Positions 8,009-17,859 of a stretch of DNA of 64,000 bases are shown here, in pieces. Position numbers and translations under genes: made by a program. Every line of letters starts with the position of its first letter. Within the stretch, counting starts at the first letter, position 1. This DNA is from Veillonella infantium (lineage in GTDB: Bacteria; Bacillota; Negativicutes; Veillonellales; Veillonellaceae), in assembly GCF_002959895.1 (NCBI RefSeq), contig NZ_PPDD01000008.1, positions 62,001-126,000 on the forward strand, given 5' to 3'. The notes under the pieces are model-generated. The model searched no databases. It saw only the letters and a program-made list of their open reading frames with translations, and was not told the DNA's origin.

Positions 8009-8518
8009 TTATTTACATTCACGGTACACGATGATATAAGCATGGGTATTCGCTGTAAAACCAGATTCTAATTCTAGTTCAACTTCTAAAACGGCATCGT
8101 CAACGTCACCTTTATAATACGCCTTACGTTGTTCCGCGGAATAGAAATACATAGCCGCATTATATTCATTACCTGCTTGTACAGGAATTGTGATGGTAAC
8201 AGGCTGTGTTTCAACATTCTTTGTTTTAGTACCCACATTATCCGTCGTGTAATATACGGATTCAATGGTATGTTCTCCTGGTGTTAATGCCACAATGACT
8301 TGACCATATTGACCAGTTTTATGATCAATAGTAGAAAGGTCCTTACCATCAACCTTTACAGATTTACCATAAATATGAAGAATCGCTTTATTAGCATTCT
8401 CTTGTACAAATTGTTGTTCACCGGCTTGTCGTTTTTTATTGAACTTCATAAATACGGCAAATAAAATGGCCCAAATGACTGCAACCGCCACGATGATAAT
8501 AATAGTTGTAGAACTCAT
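8009..8518 (-). CDS. membrane-anchored protein with PEGA-like domain, function unknown
   Basis: Not recognised as a named family. The 169-residue protein has one N-terminal membrane segment (about residues 4-24; TIIIIVAVAVIWAILFAVFM) and a short basic stretch. A beta-rich domain follows in which YGQVIVALTPGEHTIE looks like a PEGA-type repeat. The region after the membrane segment may face either side. It has its own promoter and terminator, so it is probably monocistronic. Confidence 0.7.
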   Translation of the reverse strand: MSSTTIIIIVAVAVIWAILFAVFMKFNKKRQAGEQQFVQENANKAILHIYGKSVKVDGKDLSTIDHKTGQYGQVIVALTPGEHTIESVYYTTDNVGTKTKNVETQPVTITIPVQAGNEYNAAMYFYSAEQRKAYYKGDVDDAVLEVELELESGFTANTHAYIIVYRECK

Positions 8519-8563
8519 AGTATCTCTCCTTATACCAAAATATACTACACTGACTCTACGTTA

Positions 8564-8592
8564 ACTATATCATACGTACTTGTATTACTCAA
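8564..8592 (-). promoter_or_regulatory. promoter of the 169-residue membrane protein gene
   Basis: TTGAGT (8587-8592) and TATAGT (8564-8569) on the minus strand, spaced by 17 bases, lie about 45 bases before the ATG at 8518. The -35 box abuts the ilvC terminator. Confidence 0.7.
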
Positions 8593-8595
8593 TAA

Positions 8596-8621
8596 AAAGC
8601 GACCCCAAATGGGGTCGCTTT
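8596..8621 (-). terminator. intrinsic terminator of ilvC
   Basis: A perfect 11-base GC-rich stem (8596-8606 with 8611-8621, loop AAAT on the plus strand) followed by U residues in the minus direction, 42 bases beyond the ilvC stop. Confidence 0.92.
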
Positions 8622-8662
8622 CAGTAAGTCTATGCTTATTAAGAAATTACTAATGTAATCTC

Positions 8663-9778
<1,116 letters not shown>

Positions 9779-9854
9779 TCAAATAGACTAATCTACAACT
9801 TAAATTTGTACCCTTTTTGTATTAAGAAAAAATGAATTATCCCATTTTTAGCTC

Positions 9855-10640
9855 TTATTTAACTATAATCCATGGGCGATTTTTCTCCCATACAACAGAT
9901 ACATCAATACCAAATACATCGCTTAGAATTTCATCTGTTAAGATGTCCCGCTTCTTGCCTTTATATACAATGAGGCCATCTTTAATAATAGCTACATGTG
10001 TAATACTGGGCATAATCTCTTCAATTTGATGAGATACATAAATAAAAGGCTTATGCTCCTCTCGTGCCATATTCTCAACAGTTCTTAAGAATTGCTCACG
10101 AGCAGGCAAATCAAGTCCAGAACAAGGCTCATCTAAAATGAGTAAATCTGGATTAGCCATAATAGCCCGTGCTAGTAAAACACGGCGCTGTTCACCAGCA
10201 GATAGTGTATGAAATCTATGGCCTTCCAAATAGGACAAACCAAACTCAGACAATAATTGCAGTCCTCGTTCACGTACTTCAGGCTCTACCTGTTGATAAA
10301 TACCAATACTATTAAAAGCACCAGAAATAACAACATCTTCTACGACTTGTTTATCCAAGGTGGACTGGAATTGACCAAGTGCTGAACTAACAAAGCCTAA
10401 TCGAGCCTTGATCTTAGGCCATGCATATTTGCCAAATTCATGACCAAATACGCGTAATAGTCCTGTTGTAGGAATTTGGTAAGCTGGAATCATGCTGAGC
10501 ATCGTCGATTTACCAGCCCCATTAAGACCTAATAAGGCCCAATTCTCCCCTTCTTCAACATGCCAATTAATGCCTTTTAAAATTTCCCGGCCGTCACGAC
10601 GAAACTTGACGTCTTCATAATGGAGTAATTCACTACTCAC
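9855..10640 (-). CDS. ABC transporter ATP-binding protein (YlmA/ModF-like), no permease nearby
   Basis: A single ABC ATPase of 261 residues. Walker A is LLGLNGAGKST (about 36-46), the signature is TLSAGEQRRVLLARA, and Walker B is LLILDEPCSGLD. The switch histidine lies in IYVSHQIEEI. It most resembles the YlmA/ModF group of stand-alone ATPases, whose partners are often unclear. No membrane subunit is adjacent. It starts 11 bases after ilvN, inside the branched-chain amino acid operon, and precedes the ilvC promoter. A role in amino acid transport is possible but not shown by sequence. Confidence 0.85.
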   Translation of the reverse strand: MSSELLHYEDVKFRRDGREILKGINWHVEEGENWALLGLNGAGKSTMLSMIPAYQIPTTGLLRVFGHEFGKYAWPKIKARLGFVSSALGQFQSTLDKQVVEDVVISGAFNSIGIYQQVEPEVRERGLQLLSEFGLSYLEGHRFHTLSAGEQRRVLLARAIMANPDLLILDEPCSGLDLPAREQFLRTVENMAREEHKPFIYVSHQIEEIMPSITHVAIIKDGLIVYKGKKRDILTDEILSDVFGIDVSVVWEKNRPWIIVK

Positions 10641-10651
10641 ACAACCATCTC

Positions 10652-11140
10652 CTAAATCTTTTCTCCACGGCTCATTGCGGTAATGCCAGTTTTGGCAATT
10701 TCAAGGACACCATAAGTTTCCATAATTTGAATGAAACCGCGTAATTTTTCTACGCTACCAATTACTTCAATAATCATAGAAGTAGGAGAAATATCGAGTA
10801 CATTGCCACGATATACATCGGCAATTTGTACAATTTGAGATCGTGTTGCAGCAGTTGCTTTTACCTTGATAAGCATTAACTCACGGCACACCACATCATG
10901 ATTTTCAAAAACTTTAACTTTTACCACATCAATGAGCTTGTAAATTTGTTTTTGAATTTGGTCTAAGATGCGATCATCTGCCTCAACGGTGAGGGTAATA
11001 CGAGCGTAGCCTGGTGTATTTGTAATACCAGATGTCATCTTTGTAACATTAAAACCACGACGGTTAAAGAGTGCCAATATACGTGCACCAATGCCTGCTG
11101 TATTTTTTGCAATTACTAAGACTTGATGTTCTTTCGCCAT
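10652..11140 (-). CDS. ilvN: acetolactate synthase small (regulatory) subunit
   Basis: A 162-residue regulatory subunit that binds valine through an N-terminal ACT domain (about residues 4-78; VIAKNTAGIGARILALFNRRG) and activates the catalytic subunit. The C-terminal IlvN/IlvH domain follows (about 85-157; SMIIEVIGSVEKLRGFI). Its start codon overlaps the ilvB stop by one base, which fits translational coupling and equal subunit production. Confidence 0.95.
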   Translation of the reverse strand: MAKEHQVLVIAKNTAGIGARILALFNRRGFNVTKMTSGITNTPGYARITLTVEADDRILDQIQKQIYKLIDVVKVKVFENHDVVCRELMLIKVKATAATRSQIVQIADVYRGNVLDISPTSMIIEVIGSVEKLRGFIQIMETYGVLEIAKTGITAMSRGEKI

Positions 11141-12849
11141 TATAGCACCCCTTTCTTGCCCATCATACCACTTACGGTACCGCCAGCTGGAATCATCGGC
11201 AATACATTATCTTCTCTTGCTACACGGCAATCCAAGATGATACTTTCATCAGATGTAATGAAAGATTTAAATTCTTTATTGAAATCCTCTACATTATCGA
11301 TGCGAGCGGCTTTCAAATCAAAGGCATCTGCCAATTTCAAGAAGTCTGGACTCACTTCCAAATCTACATAGGAATAACGGCGGTCATTAAAGATTTGTTG
11401 CCATTGACGAACCATGCCAAGGTAACCATTATTAATGATAACAATCTTAATTGGTAAATTATATTGGCGAACCATCATGAGCTCTTCGAAGGTCATTTGG
11501 AATCCACCATCACCAACAACAAGGATAACTTGCTTATGAGGTGCCCCCACTTGAGCCCCAATTGCAGCTGGTAAACCATAGCCCATGGTACCTGCACCAC
11601 CAGATGTAACAATGGTATGAGGCTTTTTATGAGTTAAGAATTGAGCCGCCCACATTTGATGTTGGCCTACGTCTGTTACAATAACTGCATCCTCTTTGGC
11701 AATCTTGTTAAGTTCAGATAATACGTATTGTGGATGTAATACACCATCTTTAGATTCAGGAATTACCATAGGATATTCCGCTTGCCATTCACGAATTTGT
11801 CCGATCCACGCTTCATGAGTTGTAGGTTCTACAAGCGTATTAAGTTCAGATAAAACGCGCTTCAAGTCACCTACAATTGGTACGTTAATAGTAACGTTTT
11901 TATCAATTTCTGCTGGGTCGATATCGATATGAATGATTTTAGCTTTTTTACAGAAGAAATCTGGATGACCTGTAATGCGGTCGTGGAAACGAATACCGGC
12001 TGCAATAACAAGGTCTGCTTCTTCTGTACTATTATTAGCCGCTACAGAGCCATGCATACCCACCATACCAAGAGCAAGCTCATGGTTACCTGGGAAACCA
12101 CCAAGGCCAACTAATGTATTTGTTACAGGAATTTGAGCCTTTTCTGCCAATTCTTTTAACTCATCCATAGCGCCAGATTTCAATACACCGGCACCGGCAA
12201 TGATGAGCGGACGTTTCGCATTTTTAATGAGTGTAGCCGCTTTCTTAATTTGCCCTTGATGACCTTTATAGGTTGGATCATAACCTTCAAGATGGATAGA
12301 TACTTCATATAATTTATTGTATTCTGTCATGGATATTTTTTCTGTTTGAACATCCTTTGGAATATCAATAAGAACAGGTCCTGGACGACCTGTACTAGCA
12401 ATAAAATACGCTTCTTTGATGATGCGAGGTAAATCGCGAATATCTTGAACAAGGTAGTTATGTTTTGTAATCGGCATGGTAATACCTTGGATATCTGCTT
12501 CTTGGAAGGAATCCTTACCAATAAACGGACGACCAACCTGACCAGTAATGGCCACCATAGGTACAGAATCCATGTAAGCAGTCATAATACCTGTAACAAG
12601 ATTAGTTGCACCAGGACCGGACGTAGCAAGGCATACGCCTACTTTTCCAGATACGCGTGCATAACCATCTGCTGCATGGGCTGCACCTTGTTCATGACGA
12701 ACAAAATAATGCTTAATTTCAGGGAAGCTATAAATTTCATCATAAATTGGAATTACCGCGCCGCCTGGATAACCGAACATGTCGGTTACACCAAGGCGAT
12801 GCAATGTTTCAAGGACAATGCGTGCCCCATTGATTGTTTCTGCGCTCAT
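11140..12849 (-). CDS. ilvB: acetolactate synthase large (catalytic) subunit
   Basis: A 569-residue ThDP enzyme that condenses pyruvate with pyruvate or 2-oxobutyrate. The catalytic glutamate lies in YFVRHEQGAAHAADGYA near residue 53. The FAD-type central domain follows (VTNTLVGLGGFP), and the ThDP/Mg2+ motif is VVGDGGFQMT...NNGYLGMVRQWQ near the C-terminus. The start ATG at 12849 has a GAAAGGG site. It lies 18 bases after ilvA. Confidence 0.97.
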   Translation of the reverse strand: MSAETINGARIVLETLHRLGVTDMFGYPGGAVIPIYDEIYSFPEIKHYFVRHEQGAAHAADGYARVSGKVGVCLATSGPGATNLVTGIMTAYMDSVPMVAITGQVGRPFIGKDSFQEADIQGITMPITKHNYLVQDIRDLPRIIKEAYFIASTGRPGPVLIDIPKDVQTEKISMTEYNKLYEVSIHLEGYDPTYKGHQGQIKKAATLIKNAKRPLIIAGAGVLKSGAMDELKELAEKAQIPVTNTLVGLGGFPGNHELALGMVGMHGSVAANNSTEEADLVIAAGIRFHDRITGHPDFFCKKAKIIHIDIDPAEIDKNVTINVPIVGDLKRVLSELNTLVEPTTHEAWIGQIREWQAEYPMVIPESKDGVLHPQYVLSELNKIAKEDAVIVTDVGQHQMWAAQFLTHKKPHTIVTSGGAGTMGYGLPAAIGAQVGAPHKQVILVVGDGGFQMTFEELMMVRQYNLPIKIVIINNGYLGMVRQWQQIFNDRRYSYVDLEVSPDFLKLADAFDLKAARIDNVEDFNKEFKSFITSDESIILDCRVAREDNVLPMIPAGGTVSGMMGKKGVL

Positions 12850-12867
12850 AGGAACCCTTTCGACCAG

Positions 12868-14091
12868 CTATTCAGATAAAATCTCGCTGGAATTTAATCG
12901 TTTAATAATGTAACCATTATTTTTGAAAGTATCAATAATGTGTTTGATGTGTTCTTCACCATTTGTTTCTACAGTCACTTGCAATTCCACTTCATGGAAG
13001 CGGTCAAGGTTTTTAAACTGATTATGATCAAGTTTAATAACGTTTGCATCCGCATCTGCAAGCATTTCAGATACAGCAACCAATTGACCTGGTTTATCTG
13101 GAAGGTTTACAGAGAAAGTGAAGATACGACCACGCAATACGAGACCTTTATTGATCATAGAAGAAATCGTAAGTACGTCGATATTACCACCACTAACAAT
13201 GGCTACTGCTTTTTTGCCTTTACAGTCTAATTTTTTTAGACCTGCTAATGGTAAAATACCGGAGTTCTCTGCTACTAATTTATGTTTTTCTACAAGCAAC
13301 AAAAATGCTTCCATCAATTCATAATCAGAGACAGTAACAATTTCATCTACATATTTTTTAATATATTTTAATGTAGTTTCGCCGATTTGACGTACAGCTG
13401 TACCATCTGCGATAGTTGCCACCTCACTAAGTGGTACAGGATGATCTGCTTTTAACGCAGCTATTGCACTGGCTGCACCTTCAGGTTCTACACCAATAAT
13501 TTTAATGCTAGGATTTTTTAATTTCGCAGCAGCTGCGATACCAGAAACAATACCGCCACCACCAACAGGAACTAGCAATACATCCGCATCAGGCAATTCC
13601 TCAAGAACTTCTAATGCAATTGTACCTTGTCCTTCAATAACATCTTCGTCATCAAAAGGATGAACAAACACATATCCGTGCTCTTGTTGTAATTCCATCG
13701 CTTTTTGGTAAGCTTCATCATAAATCTCACCATGTAGAACCACTTCTGCGCCATATTGTTTTGTAGCATTCACCTTGATGAGAGGTGTATGTTTTGGCAT
13801 CACGATTGTCGCTTTAATGCCTAAACGTTTTGCAGCAAGGGCCACGCCTTGCGCATGGTTACCGGCAGACGCGGCAATAACGCCGCGCGCCTTTTCTTCT
13901 TCTGTTAATTTTGCAATTTTATTATATGCACCACGAACCTTAAAGGAACCTGTTATTTGCAAGTTTTCTGGCTTGATATATACATCATTGCCACTTTCAT
14001 CGGAGAACACATCACTGTGAAGCAATTTTGTTTTCACCGTGATTGTGCTTAATCGCTCACGAGCCTCCATAAAATCATACAACTTATGCAT
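12868..14091 (-). CDS. ilvA: threonine ammonia-lyase with C-terminal ACT domain
   Basis: A PLP enzyme (407 residues) that deaminates threonine to 2-oxobutyrate for isoleucine synthesis. The PLP lysine is in ITGSFKVRGAYNK, the substrate loop is AASAGNHAQGVALA, and the PLP phosphate site is VPVGGGGIVSGIA. A single C-terminal ACT domain (about 325-400; FSVNLPDKPGQLVAV) is the short form seen in Firmicutes, not the longer two-domain enteric enzyme. The gene lies 41 bases after ilvD. Feedback by isoleucine is typical of the biosynthetic family but not provable here. Confidence 0.94.
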   Translation of the reverse strand: MHKLYDFMEARERLSTITVKTKLLHSDVFSDESGNDVYIKPENLQITGSFKVRGAYNKIAKLTEEEKARGVIAASAGNHAQGVALAAKRLGIKATIVMPKHTPLIKVNATKQYGAEVVLHGEIYDEAYQKAMELQQEHGYVFVHPFDDEDVIEGQGTIALEVLEELPDADVLLVPVGGGGIVSGIAAAAKLKNPSIKIIGVEPEGAASAIAALKADHPVPLSEVATIADGTAVRQIGETTLKYIKKYVDEIVTVSDYELMEAFLLLVEKHKLVAENSGILPLAGLKKLDCKGKKAVAIVSGGNIDVLTISSMINKGLVLRGRIFTFSVNLPDKPGQLVAVSEMLADADANVIKLDHNQFKNLDRFHEVELQVTVETNGEEHIKHIIDTFKNNGYIIKRLNSSEILSE

Positions 14092-14132
14092 GTACTCTAT
14101 CTCCTCTAGTTAGTATTAATGAAAATCTACTA

Positions 14133-15803
14133 TTAGTCTTCAAATACTTCGATAGCACCTTGTGCTGCAGAGGATACATGAAGAGCGTATTTTTTTAGGT
14201 ATCCAGTTACATTGGATTTGAATGGTTTCAATGCGGCTTTACGACGAGCGATTTCTTCATCAGATACAGCCAATTCCAATTTACCGTTTGGAATATCGAT
14301 GTTGATAATGTCACCATCTTCAACAACAGCGATTGTGCCACCAGCCGCAGCTTCTGGAGATACGTGACCAATGGATGCACCACGTGTAGCACCAGAGAAA
14401 CGACCATCAGTCAACAAGGCTACGTCTTTATCAAGACCCATACCTGCGATCATGGATGTTGGTGTTAACATTTCACGCATGCCAGGGCCTCCTTTAGGAC
14501 CTTCGTAACGGATAACTACCACATCACCTTTTACGATTTTACCGCCTGTAATAGCTTCAACAGCTTCTTCTTCGCTGTTGAATACCTTTGCTGGACCAGA
14601 GTGAACAAGCATATCTTCATCTACGGCACCTGCTTTTACAACGGAACCGTCTACAGCAAGGTTACCTTTAAGAACGGCAATACCACCTGTTTCATGAACA
14701 GGATTATTCCAAGGATGAATAACGTCTTCATCAGTTACATGAGCTACCGCTGCAATTTCACCTTGTGTTTTAAGAGCTACAGTTTTGCAATCTGTATGCA
14801 AACGACCATTTTCTGCTAAACGTTTCAACACAGCAGATACGCCGCCTGCAGCATACAAGTCTTCGATGAAGTATTTACCAGATGGAGAAAGTTTGGACAA
14901 TTGAGGTGTGTTTTGTGCAATGCGATCGAAGTCGTCCAAGGACAATGGTACACCTGCTTCGTGAGCGATAGCTGGTAAATGAAGTGCTGTATTAGAGGAA
15001 CCGCCCAAAGCCATATCTAGAGCTACTGCATTTTCAAAGGCTTCGCGTGTCATAATGTCTTTAGGACGAAGATTTGCTTGCAATACCTCTACTGCTTGCA
15101 TACCTGCTAATTTAGCAAGACGTAAACGTTCAGAGTATACTGCTGGAATTGTACCATTACCAGGAAGCCCCATACCAAGAGCTTCTGTTAAGCAGTTCAT
15201 TGTATTAGCTGTGTACATACCAGAGCAAGAACCACATGTAGGACATGCTGTATTTTCGATTTCAGATAACTCAGCATCACCCATTTCACCAGTTTGATGT
15301 TTACCTACTGCTTCGAATACATCAGACAAACCGATTTTTTTACCATTATGTACGCCTGCAAGCATAGCACCACCAGACACGAATACGGATGGAATGTTTA
15401 GACGAGCTGCAGCTATCAACATACCAGGTACTACTTTATCGCAGTTTGGAATGAATACCATAGCATCAAATGGTGTTGCCATAGCTGTTGCTTCGATGGA
15501 GTCAGCAATGATATTACGAGTTACCAAGGAGTATTTCATACCGATGTGGTTCATCGCCAAACCGTCACAAATACCAATTGTATTGAACTCGATTGGCACA
15601 CCACCTGCGTTGCGAATGCCGTCTTTTACGGCTTGTACAATATTTTTCAAGCCCACGTGACCAGGGATAATTTCGTTGAAAGAGTTCGCAATACCAATGA
15701 CTGGTCTGCCCATTTCTTCATCAACAAAACCAAGAGCTTTTAGCAAAGATCTGTGTGGTGCACGTGCTACGCCTGTTTTTAAATTGTCACTTCTACAACT
15801 CAT
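14133..15803 (-). CDS. ilvD: dihydroxy-acid dehydratase
   Basis: IlvD (556 residues) dehydrates dihydroxy acids to 2-oxo acids, the third common step of valine and isoleucine synthesis, using an Fe-S cluster. Cluster cysteines are visible in [12 protein letters not shown] and [20 protein letters not shown]. The active-site motif [18 protein letters not shown] is complete. The start is ATG 15803 ([11 protein letters not shown]) with GAGGAG seven to eight bases upstream; the frame stays open a further 16 codons but without a site. It is the first enzyme gene of the operon, behind a 350-base leader with a terminator. Confidence 0.96.
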   Translation of the reverse strand: MSCRSDNLKTGVARAPHRSLLKALGFVDEEMGRPVIGIANSFNEIIPGHVGLKNIVQAVKDGIRNAGGVPIEFNTIGICDGLAMNHIGMKYSLVTRNIIADSIEATAMATPFDAMVFIPNCDKVVPGMLIAAARLNIPSVFVSGGAMLAGVHNGKKIGLSDVFEAVGKHQTGEMGDAELSEIENTACPTCGSCSGMYTANTMNCLTEALGMGLPGNGTIPAVYSERLRLAKLAGMQAVEVLQANLRPKDIMTREAFENAVALDMALGGSSNTALHLPAIAHEAGVPLSLDDFDRIAQNTPQLSKLSPSGKYFIEDLYAAGGVSAVLKRLAENGRLHTDCKTVALKTQGEIAAVAHVTDEDVIHPWNNPVHETGGIAVLKGNLAVDGSVVKAGAVDEDMLVHSGPAKVFNSEEEAVEAITGGKIVKGDVVVIRYEGPKGGPGMREMLTPTSMIAGMGLDKDVALLTDGRFSGATRGASIGHVSPEAAAGGTIAVVEDGDIINIDIPNGKLELAVSDEEIARRKAALKPFKSNVTGYLKKYALHVSSAAQGAIEVFED

Positions 15804-15862
15804 GTTAATCTCCTCACTTTTCTTGAAAGCATCCACTTGGACGCTTTTCAACTTAATAAAAA

Positions 15863-15886
15863 AAGACGATTCTTATGAATCGTCTT
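15863..15886 (-). terminator. attenuator-type intrinsic terminator in the ilv leader
   Basis: A perfect 10-base inverted repeat (15863-15872 with 15877-15886) followed by seven U residues on the minus strand. It lies 60 bases upstream of ilvD and about 110 bases downstream of the stop codon of a Leu/Val/Ile-rich short ORF. Being inside the leader rather than after a gene, it suggests conditional termination of ilvDABN transcription. Confidence 0.85.
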
Positions 15887-15996
15887 AAAAGTTTACAAAT
15901 GATATTCCTTTTGTTTACAGAATTCCGATATACATAAACAATCCTATGTACCCCTTGGAATATATACACATAAGAAACAAACCATATAGTCAAATC

Positions 15997-16128
15997 TTAT
16001 TGATTGTATATTAAACCATTCGTGGAACCGTTAAGACAAAAACGTGTTAAGTTGTTGTTCATAATTCGAATGTCTTTAATAATCACGACGAGCGCGATAA
16101 TCAACAAGCTAATGACTAAACCCAACAT
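15997..16128 (-). CDS. 43-codon Leu/Val/Ile-rich ORF, candidate ilv leader peptide
   Basis: ATG at 16128 with a strong TTAGGAGGAAAC ribosome-binding site, stop TAA at 15997. The peptide opens MLGLVISLLIIALVVIIKDI; 15 of codons 2-22 are Leu (5), Val (3) or Ile (7). The second half (residues 23-43) is polar. It starts about 28 bases after the predicted transcription start, and an intrinsic terminator and then ilvD follow. This is the layout of a branched-chain amino acid attenuation leader. The hydrophobic run would also fit a single-pass membrane microprotein, and no homologue could be checked. Confidence 0.65.
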   Translation of the reverse strand: MLGLVISLLIIALVVIIKDIRIMNNNLTRFCLNGSTNGLIYNQ

Positions 16129-16162
16129 GTTTCCTCCTAAAGTAATCTGTAATCATAAAATA

Positions 16163-16191
16163 ATAATAACACTTTATATAATGTCGTGCAA
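16163..16191 (-). promoter_or_regulatory. promoter of the ilv leader and ilvDABN operon
   Basis: TTGCAC (16186-16191) and TATTAT (16163-16168) on the minus strand with 17-base spacing, in an otherwise empty AT-rich gap of 240 bases. Transcription from here would give a leader of about 350 bases before ilvD. Confidence 0.8.
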
Positions 16192-16335
16192 TAAATATTC
16201 TATAGATTTATCATATAAATTTTTAAAGTTTACCATATATAAAAACTATAGCAAACACTAATGGATACAACACCTATATAGCAATCATACAAAATAAATA
16301 GATAACAAACCTATATAGTCCTCAGATTAAATGAA

Positions 16336-16361
16336 AAATCCCTCACCGTAGTGAGGGATTT
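16336..16361 (-). terminator. intrinsic terminator after the DASS carrier gene
   Basis: A perfect 11-base stem (16336-16346 with 16351-16361, loop CGTA) with a U tract on the minus strand, 8 bases beyond the stop at 16369. Confidence 0.92.
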
Positions 16362-16368
16362 ATAGGCA

Positions 16369-17772
16369 TTATAGAATACCGAATAGCCACATACCGAGGG
16401 TACCACCCCAGAAGTGAATTAAGAAGCTAACCACAGAAATAGCAAGGCCTACACGCCACCATGTTCCTTGTGGTACATAGCCTGCACCGAAGAAGATTGG
16501 TGTTACACCAGAGCTGTAATGCGTTAATGTACAGCCAGGGCTGTTCATCAAACCAAAGAGCAAGATGGTAAACGGAATTGGTGCGCCCATTGCTACCAAG
16601 ATAGCTGCAAAGGCGGAGAATAACGCTGTAATACGCGCTGTACCACTGGCAAAGAAGTATTGAGAGTAAACAAAGGTTGCAGAGATAATGAAGGATGCCC
16701 AGAACCAATCAATACCCACAAGATGTTGACTTACAAAATCAGCAAATACTGCAACAACGCCGAGTTTGCCAAGTAAACCAGCCATACCAACGAGGGTACC
16801 CATCCAGATAAGGATATCCCAACCTGTGCGTTCACCTAGAATATCTTCCCATGTAAGGGATCCTGTAACTACACAAGCAAGTACGCCCATCATAGCAACT
16901 ACAGTAGGATGTAGTTTTGTCCAAATTGCAGTAGACCACAACAAAATACAAAGTATAAAAATAATAGCCACTGAAATTTCAGCCTTTGTAATAGGACCTA
17001 GTATATCTAGCTCTTTTTGGGCCATTACTGCTGCTTGAGGTGTTTCCTTGATTTCAGGCGGATAGATTTTATAAATAAACCAAGGCATCAAAATCATGCA
17101 AATTACACCAGGGATGACACCTGCTTGGAACCATTCCCACCATGAAATATCATAGCCAAACAATTTTGCACCTAAGGATGTAATCAATAAGTTACCACTA
17201 CAAGCAGTTAAGAAGATTGTTACAGTAATGGTGTTTATCGTATGAGCCGTTGTCATCAAGTATGCCCCAATACGACGTGCCGTACTACCATTTGGCTCAG
17301 AATCAAAGGCTAACGAAATGTTTTGTACAATTGGAAAAATAATACCGCCTCCACGAGCCGTATTAGATGGCGTGGCAGGAGAAATAATAAGATCTGTACA
17401 AGCCAATGCATAAGCTAGCTTTAAGGAACTAGTACCAAAGGAGCGAATCAAAGTATACGCGATACGCTTACCAAGGCCAGAATTAATAATGCCTCTAGAA
17501 AAGAATACAGCTGCTACGATAAGCCATACATTGGCTTCAGCGTAACCACCTAAAGCTTGCACCATGGTAATAGAATTTGTTGCTACTGCCGCAACAATAC
17601 CAAAGAGTGCCATAATACCTGTTGGCCAAGGTCTTAAAATAAAACCTACAATTGTAGCCGTAAAGATAGCTAATAAATGCCATCCTTCAGGCTTAATAGC
17701 CTCCGTGTGAGGCAAGAACCAAATTACAAGTCCTACCAGTACCGTCAGTGCGGCGCGTGTAAAGGTATTCAT
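16369..17772 (-). CDS. DASS/SLC13-family anion (dicarboxylate) transporter
   Basis: An inner-membrane carrier of 467 residues with about 12 hydrophobic segments. The first family signature SPATPSNTARGGG (SNT motif, near residue 130) and a matching second repeat near residue 420 (GCTLTHYSSGVTP) place it with the CitT/2-oxoglutarate-malate type of the divalent anion:Na+ symporter family. Likely substrates are C4-dicarboxylates, citrate or tartrate; the sequence does not decide. It is expressed alone, from a promoter overlapped by a 19-base inverted repeat. A cupin gene lies just upstream but has its own end hairpin. Confidence 0.88.
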   Translation of the reverse strand: MNTFTRAALTVLVGLVIWFLPHTEAIKPEGWHLLAIFTATIVGFILRPWPTGIMALFGIVAAVATNSITMVQALGGYAEANVWLIVAAVFFSRGIINSGLGKRIAYTLIRSFGTSSLKLAYALACTDLIISPATPSNTARGGGIIFPIVQNISLAFDSEPNGSTARRIGAYLMTTAHTINTITVTIFLTACSGNLLITSLGAKLFGYDISWWEWFQAGVIPGVICMILMPWFIYKIYPPEIKETPQAAVMAQKELDILGPITKAEISVAIIFILCILLWSTAIWTKLHPTVVAMMGVLACVVTGSLTWEDILGERTGWDILIWMGTLVGMAGLLGKLGVVAVFADFVSQHLVGIDWFWASFIISATFVYSQYFFASGTARITALFSAFAAILVAMGAPIPFTILLFGLMNSPGCTLTHYSSGVTPIFFGAGYVPQGTWWRVGLAISVVSFLIHFWGGTLGMWLFGIL

Positions 17773-17797
17773 AGAACCTCCCTATCAAACTACACAT

Positions 17798-17816
17798 ATC
17801 AACAGTTACTGTTGAT
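17798..17816. promoter_or_regulatory. operator-like 19-base inverted repeat before the DASS gene
   Basis: ATCAACAGT-T-ACTGTTGAT is a perfect 9-1-9 palindrome. It lies 26-44 bases before the carrier start codon and directly follows a TATAAT box (17815-17820 on the minus strand), so it covers the predicted transcription start. This is a typical repressor-site position; the regulator is not identified. Confidence 0.6.
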
Positions 17817-17824
17817 TATAAAAC

Positions 17825-17857
17825 TATATGGCGGTCATTACACATAACCGCCATATA
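17825..17857 (-). terminator. terminator hairpin after the cupin gene
   Basis: A perfect 11-base stem (17825-17835 with 17847-17857) begins three bases past the cupin stop codon; the minus-strand tail is GTTTTATAA, a modest U run. Confidence 0.7.
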
Positions 17858-17859
17858 AA

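Noticed and set aside
15800-16130. T-box riboswitch in the ilv leader
   Set aside because: The T-box consensus (AGGGTGGNACCGCG on the minus strand) is missing. GGTTCCACG near 16022 is only a partial resemblance in the wrong context.
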